Shown here in pieces: positions 49,444 to 58,314 of a DNA stretch of 64,000 bases. The notes beneath the pieces are model-generated. The model was not told where the DNA came from. It searched no databases and saw only the letters and a list, made by a program, of their open reading frames with translations. Made by a program: the position numbers and the translations under genes. The first letter of the stretch is position 1; the number at the start of each line of letters is the position of its first letter. Source of the stretch: JADLHS01 sp039806955 (GTDB taxonomy: Bacteria > Verrucomicrobiota > Verrucomicrobiia > Limisphaerales > JADLHS01). The stretch is from assembly GCA_039806955.1 (NCBI GenBank), contig JBDHQI010000012.1:1-64000 (forward strand). The letters run 5' to 3'.

Positions 49444-49469
49444 CTTTTTAACGCTGTAACGATGGTTAC
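49438..49469 (-). repeat. Array of 8-bp units, reverse copy (3' side of four-helix-bundle gene)
   Basis: On the minus strand: GTAACCAT, CGTTACAG, CGTTAAAA, AGTTACAA, all in 8-base phase. It contains the frame-corrected stop of the four-helix-bundle gene and the ATG of nuoC (49462). Confidence 0.65.
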
Positions 49470-50097
49470 ACTCGAACAACTTAAAGCGCGGCTCGAAGCC
49501 GCCGTGCCCGGCGCAACGCTGGAAATCATCACGAACGATTCGCCGTCCACGCAATGCTCGTTGCTCGTGAATCGCGAGCGCGCGCTGACGGTCGCCCGAT
49601 TTTTGCGCGATGACGCGGAATTGAAACTGGATTACTGCTCGAACGTAACCGGCGTGGATTGGCCCGCCGCTGAGTTGGCTGAGAAAATCAAGGTCAAGAA
49701 ACTTGTGGACGGCGTGGAAAGGGAGGTCGAAGAGGTGAAGAAGACGCAACGTCCGGCGTATCTCGAAGTGGTGTATCATCTTTACTCGATGGAGAAGAAA
49801 CACGGGCCGGTCATCCTGCGGTTGCGGACGGAAGATCGTGGTGAGAAAAATCATCTGCCGTCGTTCACCCCGGTGTGGCGAAGTTGCGAATTTCAGGAGC
49901 GTGAGATTTTCGATTTGTTCGGCATCGTGTTTGACGGGCATCCCGATCTGCGCCGCATTTTGATGTGGGACGGATTTAAGGATTTCCCAATGCGGAAAGA
50001 TTATGTCGAGCCGGACGATTACGAATACGAGCCGACGCCGCACGACGAAGTGCTGGCAAAGGCGCAAAAACATCAACTGTCGGAGGCTCACACATGA
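49462..50097 (+). CDS. nuoC: NADH-quinone oxidoreductase subunit C
   Basis: A 211-residue peripheral-arm subunit. The signature region is SFTPVWRSCEFQEREIFDLF, with GIVFDGHPDLRRILMWDGF after it and DFPMRKDYVEPDDYE at the end. A loop (about residues 70-105) contains a charged insertion (EKIKVKKLVDGVEREVEEVK). The ATG lies within the octamer repeat array, so its upstream region has been replaced by repeat DNA. Its stop overlaps the nuoD start by four bases (ATGA). Confidence 0.92.
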   Translation: MVTLEQLKARLEAAVPGATLEIITNDSPSTQCSLLVNRERALTVARFLRDDAELKLDYCSNVTGVDWPAAELAEKIKVKKLVDGVEREVEEVKKTQRPAYLEVVYHLYSMEKKHGPVILRLRTEDRGEKNHLPSFTPVWRSCEFQEREIFDLFGIVFDGHPDLRRILMWDGFKDFPMRKDYVEPDDYEYEPTPHDEVLAKAQKHQLSEAHT

Positions 50098-51257
50098 TCG
50101 CGGCGATGGGACTCCCCACGCCGCAAATGGAGTTACGGCCTAAAGCCGATGATCGCGAAGGGCGCTGGCTTGAAGTGGCGATGGGGCCGCATCATCCCTC
50201 GACCCACGGCGTGTTTCGCATGGACGTGGCCCTGGATGGCGAGCGCATCGTTAAATTAAAACCCGTCTTTGGCTATCTGCATCGCAACCATGAAAAGCTG
50301 GCCGAGGGAATGAGCTATCTGGCGTCCATTCCCTACACTGACCGGCTCGATTATTTCTGTTCGCTGACCAACAACTGGGCGTATGCGTTGAGCGTCGAGA
50401 AGCTCGCTGGGTTGCGGGTGCCGGAACGCGCAGAATACATCCGCGTCATCACGGCGGAATTGACGCGACTCCAAAACCACGCCTGTTTGGCGGGGTTCTT
50501 ATTGCAAGACATGGGTGCCAGCGGTACGCCGTTGATGTACGCATTCCGCGAACGCGAGAAGATTTTGGATTTGTTCGAGGCGCTGACCGGCGCGCGCATG
50601 ATGTGCAATTATATGCGTTTTGGTGGCTGTCGCTGCGATTTACCCGAGGGTTGGCTGGCGCAGGCGAAACAAGTCGTGACGGAAATGCCGCGCTTCATTG
50701 ACGAGTTTGAGAATCTGCTGGCGACGAACGAAATCCTGCTCGCCCGCACTCAAGGTATTGGCGCGGTGACGGCGGAATTAGCCGTCAATGCGGGCATCAC
50801 TGGTCCGATGTTGCGCGCGGCTGGCGTGAATTATGACCTGCGCAAGGTGGATCGCTACGGCATTTATGATCGCTTCCAATTCAAAATCCCGTTGGGCGCG
50901 CATGGCGATACGTACGACCGCTATTTCGTACGCATGTTGGAAATGCGCGAGTCGGTCAAAATTCTGGAACAAGCGCTGGCCACCATTCCCGACGGTCCGA
51001 TCATGGACCCCAAATCTAAGTTGCGCGGCTTTCGTCCGAAACCGGGCGAAGCCTACGGTCGCATTGAAGCGCCCAAGGGCGAACTCGGCTTTTACCTGAT
51101 CAGTGATGGCGGACCCAATCCCTGCCGCTATCGAATCCGTCCGCCCAGCTTCATCAATCTCACCGTGCTCGAGGACCTGTGTCTGGGGCACACGGTCGCC
51201 GATACCGTCGCCATTCTGGGCAGCGTGGATATTGTCCTTGGTGAAGTAGATCGTTAA
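50094..51257 (+). CDS. nuoD: NADH-quinone oxidoreductase subunit D
   Basis: A 387-residue subunit that forms much of the quinone site. MGPHHPSTHGVFRMDVALDG is the conserved start with the quinone-site His, GYLHRNHEKLAEGMSYL and PYTDRLDYFCSLTNN follow, and the C-terminal RIRPPSFINLTVLEDLCLGH ends in GSVDIVLGEVDR, as in other NuoD proteins. The first ten residues (MIAAMGLPTP) may not belong to the core. The remaining nuo genes (E to N) are not in the window. Confidence 0.95.
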   Translation: MIAAMGLPTPQMELRPKADDREGRWLEVAMGPHHPSTHGVFRMDVALDGERIVKLKPVFGYLHRNHEKLAEGMSYLASIPYTDRLDYFCSLTNNWAYALSVEKLAGLRVPERAEYIRVITAELTRLQNHACLAGFLLQDMGASGTPLMYAFREREKILDLFEALTGARMMCNYMRFGGCRCDLPEGWLAQAKQVVTEMPRFIDEFENLLATNEILLARTQGIGAVTAELAVNAGITGPMLRAAGVNYDLRKVDRYGIYDRFQFKIPLGAHGDTYDRYFVRMLEMRESVKILEQALATIPDGPIMDPKSKLRGFRPKPGEAYGRIEAPKGELGFYLISDGGPNPCRYRIRPPSFINLTVLEDLCLGHTVADTVAILGSVDIVLGEVDR

Positions 51258-51266
51258 TCTGTGGCC

Positions 51267-52646
51267 ATGCTAAATACGAAGCTCTGGCTGCTGCAACGCG
51301 GCTTGAATTCTGATTCGGCGCAAAAGCGATTGGAAACCGTACAGCGCATTCGCGCGCTTAAGGACCCGGCGGCGGTCAACGTGCTGATTGACGCCTTGCG
51401 CGATCCCGAGGCTGCCGTGCGCGCGGAAGTTGTCGCCGCATTGAGCGATTTTGAAGGCGTCGTCGCGCTCAAACCCTTGATTGACATGTTGCGTGATCCC
51501 AGTGACGCCGTGCAGGAACTGGTCGCGCAAGCGCTGAAAAAAATCGGCAGCAAGGCAGCGATTGACGGCTTGGTCGGAGCACTGCTGCGTGGCACGCCCG
51601 GGGTGCAATATCACGTAGCCCAGGCGTTGCGCGCGCTGAATTGGACCCCGCGAAATGTCGCCGAGCAAATCCCCTTCTTCATCGCTTGTGGCGATTTCAA
51701 GCGCGTGACCATGTTTGGTTCGATGGCTTTGGGGCCGTTGACCAGCGTGTTGCGGAGCGGGAGCTACGAGCGGCGCGTGGCGGCCGCAACGGCTCTGGGC
51801 GAACTGGGCGAAGCTGCCGGGCTCAAACCGCTTCTGGACACCTTGAAGGATCACGAGCCGATGGTGCGCGTCGCAGTGGTCAATAGTCTTGCAAGTATGG
51901 GCGATAAACAGGCGGTGCCCGGCTTGATCTCGCTTTTGCGCGATCGCGTGCGCAATGTGCGTGTGGCCGCCGTTACTGCGTTGGGTCAGTTGGGAGACGT
52001 GCAAGCCGTCGCCCCGCTGCTGAAATTGGCGCGCGATCGCGATTGGGAAGTGCGCGCGGCTTTGGCCGAAGCACTCAGGCGCTTGGGCGATCATGCGGCC
52101 TTGCCCGCAGTTACGGAGTTGTTACAAGACCGCGATGCGGAAGTGCGGCAACACGCTGCCGACGCCTTGGGCTATATTGGCGATGAAAATTCCATGGAGC
52201 GTTTGATTCTGGCGATGGTGGATGAACACATGGGGGTGCGGCAGGCGGCGGCGCGCGCGCTGGCTTCCTTGGAGCCGTATTGGGAACGCCACGCCACCGC
52301 CAAAGCATTGGTGCCGCAGTTGCAGGATGCCGCGCGGCATCGTGAGCCAGGCGTGCAGTTTGCCGCCGTGCAACTGATCCGCCGCATCACCGGGCGGCGC
52401 GGTGGCGAACTGGCCCGCCCGCCCGGCGTGATGGGCGGCGACCTCACCGGCGACCGGGTATTTGACGTGTTGCAAATCCTCTTGCGCGACGGCGATGCGG
52501 ACGTGCGCCTCGCTGCGGTGGAAGCGGTCATCCGATTGAATCTGCCCGCGAGTATTCCCGCGCTGCAATCTTTGTTGAACGACAAGAATCGTTGGGTGAA
52601 ACAGACGGCCGACAAGGGATTATCCGCGCTCATGGCCGGGCGATGA
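51267..52646 (+). CDS. HEAT-repeat protein coupled to nuoD
   Basis: A 459-residue protein built from about ten HEAT/PBS-lyase-type helical repeats, for example PAAVNVLIDALRDPEAAVRA, EPMVRVAVVNSLASMGDKQA and RNVRVAAVTALGQLGDVQA, with an irregular insertion near residues 110-160 (GTPGVQYHVAQALRALNWTP). It starts nine bases after the nuoD stop (ATG 51267; a GTG at 51261 is possible). HEAT proteins are scaffolds, so a role in complex I assembly is a reasonable guess from operon context only. No signal or membrane segment is visible. Confidence 0.8.
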   Translation: MLNTKLWLLQRGLNSDSAQKRLETVQRIRALKDPAAVNVLIDALRDPEAAVRAEVVAALSDFEGVVALKPLIDMLRDPSDAVQELVAQALKKIGSKAAIDGLVGALLRGTPGVQYHVAQALRALNWTPRNVAEQIPFFIACGDFKRVTMFGSMALGPLTSVLRSGSYERRVAAATALGELGEAAGLKPLLDTLKDHEPMVRVAVVNSLASMGDKQAVPGLISLLRDRVRNVRVAAVTALGQLGDVQAVAPLLKLARDRDWEVRAALAEALRRLGDHAALPAVTELLQDRDAEVRQHAADALGYIGDENSMERLILAMVDEHMGVRQAAARALASLEPYWERHATAKALVPQLQDAARHREPGVQFAAVQLIRRITGRRGGELARPPGVMGGDLTGDRVFDVLQILLRDGDADVRLAAVEAVIRLNLPASIPALQSLLNDKNRWVKQTADKGLSALMAGR

Positions 52647-52750
52647 ATTTTCCTGGCCGCGAAAGTTTGTTGAAATGGAGAGGAATTCGCTTCCCTTTTT
52701 CCGGTTGCTCCTTCTGAATTAAAGCAGACTTGTCAGCCAGCAACGTCAAC

Positions 52751-53887
52751 ATGAGTGATACCGGGACATCAGCCACACCATCCAACGGTTTGCGTCGGGT
52801 GTTGTTTGTGGATGACGAAGAGCCGTTTTTGGAAACGGTGCGCGAGCTGATGGGCGTGCTGAGTCAGGGGCAATGGGAAATTCTGACCGCCACGAGCGCC
52901 AGCCAGGCGTTCGGGATGTTGCAAAAGCAATCGGTGGACCTGGCGGTGATTGACATGCAGATGGGCGTCATGGACGGCTTGCAAATGTTGTCCCTGCTTA
53001 ATCGCGGCTATCCCAACGTGCAAAAGGTCGTGCTGACTGGCTTCGTGACGGAGAAGTATCGGACCGCCTGTTTGAGCAACGGCGCGGAGCTGTTCCTGCA
53101 AAAACCCACGAACCCCTCCGGTTGGCAGAGCCTGTACGGAATTCTGAACGAACTGCTGAAACTTCATTCCGAGGAAGGTTTCCGCGGTGTCCTTCGGCGC
53201 GTCGGTTTGCAAGACATCATTCAGATGGAATGTCTGGCGCGCAGCTCCTCGATCCTGGAAATCACCAACGCTGGCATAACCGGACGAATTTTTATTGAAA
53301 CAGGTCAGATCGTCCATGCGGAAAGCGGCGCCCTTACGGGCGAGGACGCATTCAATCATTTGCTGGCGCTGACCGGGGGACAGTTCGTGTTGAAACCGTT
53401 CAGCGAGCCGGCCACGCGTTCGATCAATGGGCAGTGGGAATTCCTGTTGATGGAAGCCGCGCGTAAAAGTGATGAAACTCGGGAAGCGCTCGCCGCCAAC
53501 CCGCCCGAAGTGCCTGCCGCCGCAACCATCACCGCTGAAGCCGCGCAATTAGAAACCGACGGCGCAGTTGATCCCTCCAAGCTGAAGGTTGACTATTCCT
53601 ACGGCGCGGTGCCCATTGTGCCGTCGGGCGTCGCCACGCAGCCGCAGGTGGATGAGTTGTTGATCCTTTCCAGCCAGGGCGAAATTATCTATGGATGGCA
53701 GTGTCCCAACATGGATTTGTGGGTGAATTTTTTTGAGTTTGTTTCCCAACGCGGCCAACGTCTGGCGCAACTGTTGCCGCTGGGGGATTTTGACCGTTTG
53801 GAAATCCAAAGCGGTGGCGCGCGCGCTGTGGTGTTGCTGACCCCCAACCACGGCGTCATGGTCAAAACCCGAAAGGTGGTCGTCTGA
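52751..53887 (+). CDS. Response regulator with DUF4388 (PATAN) and LC7-like domains
   Basis: A 378-residue multi-domain protein. The receiver domain (about residues 12-130) has VLFVDDEEPFLETVRELMG, the Asp in LAVIDMQMGVMDGLQML and the Lys in AELFLQKPTNPSG. Residues 140-240 match DUF4388/PATAN (GVLRRVGLQDIIQMECLARS, LEITNAGITGRIFIETGQIV). An Ala/Pro/Glu linker follows, then a C-terminal domain (VDELLILSSQGEIIYGWQCP) with the look of a roadblock/LC7 fold. PATAN domains are found in twitching and phototaxis signalling and with GTPases. An LC7-like protein gene starts two bases downstream. Confidence 0.82.
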   Translation: MSDTGTSATPSNGLRRVLFVDDEEPFLETVRELMGVLSQGQWEILTATSASQAFGMLQKQSVDLAVIDMQMGVMDGLQMLSLLNRGYPNVQKVVLTGFVTEKYRTACLSNGAELFLQKPTNPSGWQSLYGILNELLKLHSEEGFRGVLRRVGLQDIIQMECLARSSSILEITNAGITGRIFIETGQIVHAESGALTGEDAFNHLLALTGGQFVLKPFSEPATRSINGQWEFLLMEAARKSDETREALAANPPEVPAAATITAEAAQLETDGAVDPSKLKVDYSYGAVPIVPSGVATQPQVDELLILSSQGEIIYGWQCPNMDLWVNFFEFVSQRGQRLAQLLPLGDFDRLEIQSGGARAVVLLTPNHGVMVKTRKVVV

Positions 53888-53888
53888 G

Positions 53889-54254
53889 ATGAGTGACGTC
53901 AGCAAGGAGCAAATATTAGCCTGGCTGCAAGCGACGCCACCCGCCCGTGGAATGTTGGTGCGCGGCATCCGCTTTGCCGATGCGACTTTCTTCAGTGACG
54001 TGGATGCGCGCGAATTTTCCGCGTCCGCCCTGGAACAAGCCTGGCGTATTGTCGCCGATACGTTTCAAGTTCTCAGCGCCCAACATCTGCCACCGATGCG
54101 GCTCAGTTGGACCCACGAACGCACGATCTTATACTGCGCCCGCCGCGACGACGGCGCCATCTTTGGCGCGTTTGTGTCACGTCGCGCCACGGATTTCGAT
54201 CCCAACGCATTGAACAAAATGTTGAGTGACTTCCAACAACTTGGCGCGGACTGA
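53889..54254 (+). CDS. LC7/roadblock-like partner protein (probable)
   Basis: A 121-residue protein starting MSDVSKEQILAWLQATPPAR, one base after the upstream stop. The alternating segments (GMLVRGIRFADATFFSDVD, RTILYCARRDDGAIFGAFV) fit the beta-alpha-beta pattern of roadblock/LC7 domains, which regulate small Ras-like GTPases. No GTPase gene lies nearby. It likely acts with the REC-DUF4388 protein. The assignment rests on pattern and context. Confidence 0.5.
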   Translation: MSDVSKEQILAWLQATPPARGMLVRGIRFADATFFSDVDAREFSASALEQAWRIVADTFQVLSAQHLPPMRLSWTHERTILYCARRDDGAIFGAFVSRRATDFDPNALNKMLSDFQQLGAD

Positions 54255-54316
54255 CGCTGACGGCGCCGGGCGCGCCAGTGAGTCGGTCCGCAATGGAACG
54301 TACCAGGCTTGTCGCC

Positions 54317-55471
54317 ATGAACTTTGAATTTGCCACTACCACCAGGACCATTTTCGGTGCCGGCAAACTCGCCGAATTGGGGGACCTGGTGGTTGGATTT
54401 GGCTCGCGAGCGTTGTTGATAACCGGCGCGCGTTCCACTCCAACCCGGACGATTCTATTACTATTGGAGCGGGTGGGGGTTCAGGCGACACCATATACGG
54501 TTGCTTCGGAACCCACCGTTGCCATGGTGGAAGCAGGTTTGAAACTTGGCCGGACAACGCAAAGTGATTTCGTAATCGCCTGTGGCGGCGGCAGTGTGTT
54601 GGACACCGGCAAGGCCATCGCCGCTTTGCTCGCTAATGAAGGACCGTTGTGGGACTACTTGGAAATCGTCGGGAGCGGAAAGAAATTAGCCCGATTATCG
54701 CGACCGTTCATTGCCATTCCCACCACGTCCGGTACCGGCACTGAAGTGACCCGCAACGCAGTCCTCAGCGTGCCTGAACAGCGAATCAAAGTCAGCTTGC
54801 GCAGCGTGTTAATGTTGCCGACGGTGGCGTTACTTGATCCGGAATTAACGTATGCGCTTCCGCCCGGATTGACGGCCAGCAGTGGAATGGATGCGCTGAC
54901 GCAGCTCATTGAGCCGTTTGTGTGTCGCCGCGCCAACCCGCTGACCGATGCCATCTGTCGGGAAGGAATTTCATTGGTGGCAAACTCCCTGCCTCAAGCG
55001 TTTCACGATGGGACGAACTCCGTTGCCCGCGCCAACCTGGCCCTGGCGAGCTGGTTTGGCGGTCTGGCCCTGGCAAATGCAGGTCTCGGTGCGGTACACG
55101 GTCTGGCGGGCCCGATTGGGGGAATGTTTCCGGCGCCACATGGCGCGATCTGTGCCGCGTTGTTGCCGTTCGTGATGGCGGCAAATCTCAAAGCTTTGCG
55201 ACAACGCTCCGCTCCTGACGCCACTACCGTGCGATTCGATCAAGTCGCGCAGTGGTTGACTGGAAACGCCGCCGCCCGCGCGGATGATGGGGTGAAGTGG
55301 GTGGCTGACTTGGTCGCCGAATTGAAAATTCCTCCCTTGCGAAGTTACGGCGTTGACTTCAGTTGCTTTCCTGAACTGCTGCAAAAAGCCACCAACGCGA
55401 GCAGCATGAAGGCTAATCCGATCGAACTGTCAGTAGAGGAATTGGCCGTCATCGTCACCAGCGCCATCTGA
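54317..55471 (+). CDS. Iron-containing alcohol dehydrogenase
   Basis: A 384-residue group III alcohol dehydrogenase from ATG 54317 (MNFEFATTTRTIFGAGKLAE). The nucleotide motif SDFVIACGGGSVLDTGKAIA, the substrate/metal region PTTSGTGTEVTRNAVLSVPE, and the metal ligands Asp and His in SSGMDALTQLIEPFV, GAVHGLAGPIGG and APHGAICAALLP are all visible. Substrate could be an alcohol, aldehyde or lactaldehyde. An earlier start at 54278 would add 13 residues. Confidence 0.9.
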   Translation: MNFEFATTTRTIFGAGKLAELGDLVVGFGSRALLITGARSTPTRTILLLLERVGVQATPYTVASEPTVAMVEAGLKLGRTTQSDFVIACGGGSVLDTGKAIAALLANEGPLWDYLEIVGSGKKLARLSRPFIAIPTTSGTGTEVTRNAVLSVPEQRIKVSLRSVLMLPTVALLDPELTYALPPGLTASSGMDALTQLIEPFVCRRANPLTDAICREGISLVANSLPQAFHDGTNSVARANLALASWFGGLALANAGLGAVHGLAGPIGGMFPAPHGAICAALLPFVMAANLKALRQRSAPDATTVRFDQVAQWLTGNAAARADDGVKWVADLVAELKIPPLRSYGVDFSCFPELLQKATNASSMKANPIELSVEELAVIVTSAI

Positions 55472-55489
55472 GGTGACGCGCTCAAGGCC

Positions 55490-56218
55490 CTAAAACTTTT
55501 TGTTCCATTCGCCCGATTGGTATTTTTCCAAAAGCTCTGACGTAATGGCCGGTGGTGACAAGAGGTGGGTAACGCTCCACGCTTTCTGTAGCGCTCGTTT
55601 AATATCGGCTGCCAGTAGAGGTAGATTGGTTACGAATTTATCGTGCGCGCGTCCGCGGCGATAATCAGGTTGTTGCGATGGAAATTTCAGCAGCCGATCA
55701 ACCAACGCGAGATCGAATGCGTACAGCATCGTGCCGTGAAACAAGAGAAACCGCTTTCGTCGGCGTTGCGAATTTCCGGAAAATTTCAACGCGCCAATTG
55801 CCAAATCCGTATGGCCGCGGACCTGCACCACGCCACCGTTGGCGACTGAAGCTCCGATCAGCGAGGCGAGCGCAGCCCGATTACGCTCCATGACGAACCG
55901 ATTGGTGCTGGTGACATTGCGCGTCGGCCCAGTGTCGGCGATCCGGAGGATGAGAGTATAATTAAGACATCCCGGGCCTTGTACCACCGTGCCGCCGCCG
56001 GAGCAGCGCCGGAATATCGGAACTCCGAGCGTCGCGCAGGTTTCCGCCTTCACCTCAGTCGCAATTTTATTGGCATAGCCAACCACCACGAAAGGCAGCG
56101 GCGATTCCCAAAAGCGCAGCGTCTCGCCGCCTTGCCCGGTTTCCGCCAGGTCCAACAACACCTCGTCGATCGCCAGATTTTCAGCCGGGGTGGGTAGGGT
56201 GAGATCAAGCAACGTCAT
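55490..56218 (-). CDS. lplA: Lipoate-protein ligase / octanoyltransferase family
   Basis: A 242-residue biotin/lipoate A/B transferase. RRCSGGGTVVQGPGCLNYT is the RR-x-S-G-G-G-x-V signature, with HTDLAIGALKFSGNSQRR holding the active Lys and LFHGTMLYAFDLALVDRLL the later motif. It attaches lipoate or octanoate to E2 proteins. At 242 residues it lacks most of the C-terminal extension of LplA, like the shorter LipM-type enzymes. It converges with the dehydrogenase gene (18 bases between stops). Confidence 0.85.
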   Translation of the reverse strand: MTLLDLTLPTPAENLAIDEVLLDLAETGQGGETLRFWESPLPFVVVGYANKIATEVKAETCATLGVPIFRRCSGGGTVVQGPGCLNYTLILRIADTGPTRNVTSTNRFVMERNRAALASLIGASVANGGVVQVRGHTDLAIGALKFSGNSQRRRKRFLLFHGTMLYAFDLALVDRLLKFPSQQPDYRRGRAHDKFVTNLPLLAADIKRALQKAWSVTHLLSPPAITSELLEKYQSGEWNKKF

Positions 56219-56538
56219 GGAATATATTCACCGTAACGAAGGCGTCGGTGTGCGGATGTTGTTGATGGGTTCTAATCGCATTGTCGGCCGCGAGGTAAGT
56301 AACGCAATTCGTGCGTGAAAGGAAGTTTTTCCAAATGCCGCCTGAGTGCAGGTCGGCGGTTGAAATTCGAGTTCGAAATCCGATTGTCAATACCGGCGTG
56401 AATTGCGAACCTGAACGCGGGCGGACGGTTGGTTTTCCTGATTAATTTACCGTGTGCGGGCAAAGCCTTCAGTCCGTCCGATTTTCATTTCACTCCACCA
56501 CGCGGCGACGAGTGACTGCGGGCTAAGACACATTTATC
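56219..56538. other. Intergenic stretch of 320 bases
   Basis: Nothing was recognised here apart from the divergent upstream regions of the lipoate ligase (leftward) and the small gene at 56539 (rightward). No palindrome, terminator or long open frame was convincing. Confidence 0.5.
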
Positions 56539-56778
56539 ATGAGGAATATCAAACTTATTTGGGACTTCCGAGGTCCTTCAGGTCAGAAGACGGCCGAACA
56601 CCACGAACATCACGTCGAGGAGTTTCTTCAAGCCAAAAACTTGAAAGCCGAGCAAACCGGCGTGGAAACGCTCAACGCGATGCACTCGATTTGCTTCCTG
56701 ATTGTGGAGGAAGCCAATTTGGAGCCGATTCGTAACGCGCTGCGACCACATCGCGCCACCTGGTGCGAACCCAACTGA
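56539..56778 (+). CDS. Conserved small protein (79 residues), function unknown
   Basis: The protein starts MRNIKLIWDFRGPSGQKTAE and has HHEHHVEEFLQAKNLKAEQT with three His close together, then MHSICFLIVEEANLEPIRNA and ends in ALRPHRATWCEPN. As far as I can recall, similar small proteins with a conserved WDF(R/K)GP start and LRPHRA end occur in Bacteroidota and relatives. The alternating sequence suits a ferredoxin-like fold. It stands 127 bases before a phosphodiesterase-like gene. Confidence 0.75.
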   Translation: MRNIKLIWDFRGPSGQKTAEHHEHHVEEFLQAKNLKAEQTGVETLNAMHSICFLIVEEANLEPIRNALRPHRATWCEPN

Positions 56779-56905
56779 CGTTATCAAAGCCCGCCCGAGT
56801 TTGTTAGGAGTAACCTCGCCGCGAACCGCGACCTCGCTGAATTGTTTGGATTCGGGTAAAAAAACCTTGGGCGAATCCTCATTCTCCACCAACAATACGT
56901 TTGCA

Positions 56906-58303
56906 ATGAGCAAAGAACTTCCCGAGAACACTGGTCTCACTTCCTGGCCCATCCGGTTGTTCCTCGTCGTCGCGTTGTGTTTTCCACTGCTTCAAGTCAA
57001 GGCCGCCACGGATCGGGTGGTCGTCCTGATCAGTGTGGACGGTTTGGCTGGTTTCTATCTCGACGATCCGCAGGCTGATATTCCCAACCTCCGCGCGCTG
57101 GCCGCGGGTGGCGCGCGTTCTGCCGCCATGCTGGCTTCCACGCCGACGGTGACCTGGCCGAATCATACCACTCTGGTTACCGGGGTAACCCCGGCTCGTC
57201 ACGGCGTGGTGGGTAACAACTACTTTAATCGCGGCACGGGCAAACGCGTTACTTTGATCGCCGATCCCGTGTTCGACAAGGACCAGATCGTGAAGGTGCC
57301 AACAATTTACGATGTGGCCAAGGCGAACGGTTTGGTGACGGCGGCGCTTCGGTGGCCGGCGACTCGGAACGCCAAAACTCTGGACTGGACCATCCCGGAC
57401 ATCGGTTCGCCACAGTTGCGTGAAAAGTATTCCACTCCTTCGCTCTGGGCCGAATGTGAGCGCACCGGACTTTCAGTGAACAAAGCGAAAACTGCGGACG
57501 GCGAACCCGGCTTTACCGACCGGATGGATGGCGCTTTCACCCAGATTTTTAATCGCGTTTTGCGCGAACACCGCCCGCAACTGGCTTTGTTACACCTCTT
57601 GAATGTGGATCACACGCAGCACCTTTACGGACCGCGCTCGCCGGAAGCTTACGCGGCCATCCAAGGCGCGGATCACTGCGTTGGTCTGGTATGGGAGGAA
57701 TTGAAACGAGACTTTCCAGGGCGCGCCGCGTTGTTCGTGGTTTCTGACCATGGCTTTTCGCCCATCGAGAAAATCATTTTGCCAAACGTCATTCTGAAAA
57801 ATGAAGCCATTAGCACGCAGACGGGAACGAAGAATCCTGGTGATGTGTTTGCCTTGGCCCAGGGCGGTTCGGCCTTCATCTACATCCGCAATGAAGCCCG
57901 GCGTGAAGCACTGGAAACCAAATTGCGCCGCGTCTTTGCGGATACGGAAGGCGTGGCTCATGTCATCGGCCCGGATCAATTTGCCGCCTACGGTGTGGCT
58001 AATCCGCGGCAAGACCCCCACGCGCCGGATTTGATTTTATTCGCGAAATTGGGATATGCGTTCGGAAATACGGCGGCGGGCGCGTTGCCGTTTCAGGATA
58101 AACCGGAGCGTCGGGGCACGCACGGTCACGACCCGCATCAGCCCGAACTGCACGCCGCTTTCGTCGCCTGGGGCGACGGCATCAAACCGGGTGTAAAGCT
58201 CGCCGAGATTTCCAATCTTGACGTCGCACCCACGATCGCTAGCTTGCTCGGCGTGGATTTCCCGGCGGATGGCAAGGTTTTGACCTCCGTATTAACCAAC
58301 TAA
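56906..58303 (+). CDS. Secreted alkaline-phosphatase-superfamily enzyme (NPP-like)
   Basis: A 465-residue exported protein from ATG 56906; the signal is RLFLVVALCFPLLQVKA. The first metal-site Asp is in VVVLISVDGLAGFYLDDP, and the nucleophile motif is TPTVTWPNHTTLVTGVTPA, with Thr before W as in nucleotide pyrophosphatases/phosphodiesterases. Later metal ligands are in LLHLLNVDHTQHLYGP, LFVVSDHGFSPIEK and GTHGHDPHQPEL. It would hydrolyse phosphodiester or pyrophosphate bonds in the periplasm or outside. The next gene is a related enzyme 11 bases downstream. Confidence 0.85.
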   Translation: MSKELPENTGLTSWPIRLFLVVALCFPLLQVKAATDRVVVLISVDGLAGFYLDDPQADIPNLRALAAGGARSAAMLASTPTVTWPNHTTLVTGVTPARHGVVGNNYFNRGTGKRVTLIADPVFDKDQIVKVPTIYDVAKANGLVTAALRWPATRNAKTLDWTIPDIGSPQLREKYSTPSLWAECERTGLSVNKAKTADGEPGFTDRMDGAFTQIFNRVLREHRPQLALLHLLNVDHTQHLYGPRSPEAYAAIQGADHCVGLVWEELKRDFPGRAALFVVSDHGFSPIEKIILPNVILKNEAISTQTGTKNPGDVFALAQGGSAFIYIRNEARREALETKLRRVFADTEGVAHVIGPDQFAAYGVANPRQDPHAPDLILFAKLGYAFGNTAAGALPFQDKPERRGTHGHDPHQPELHAAFVAWGDGIKPGVKLAEISNLDVAPTIASLLGVDFPADGKVLTSVLTN

Positions 58304-58314
58304 AACCAATCTTA

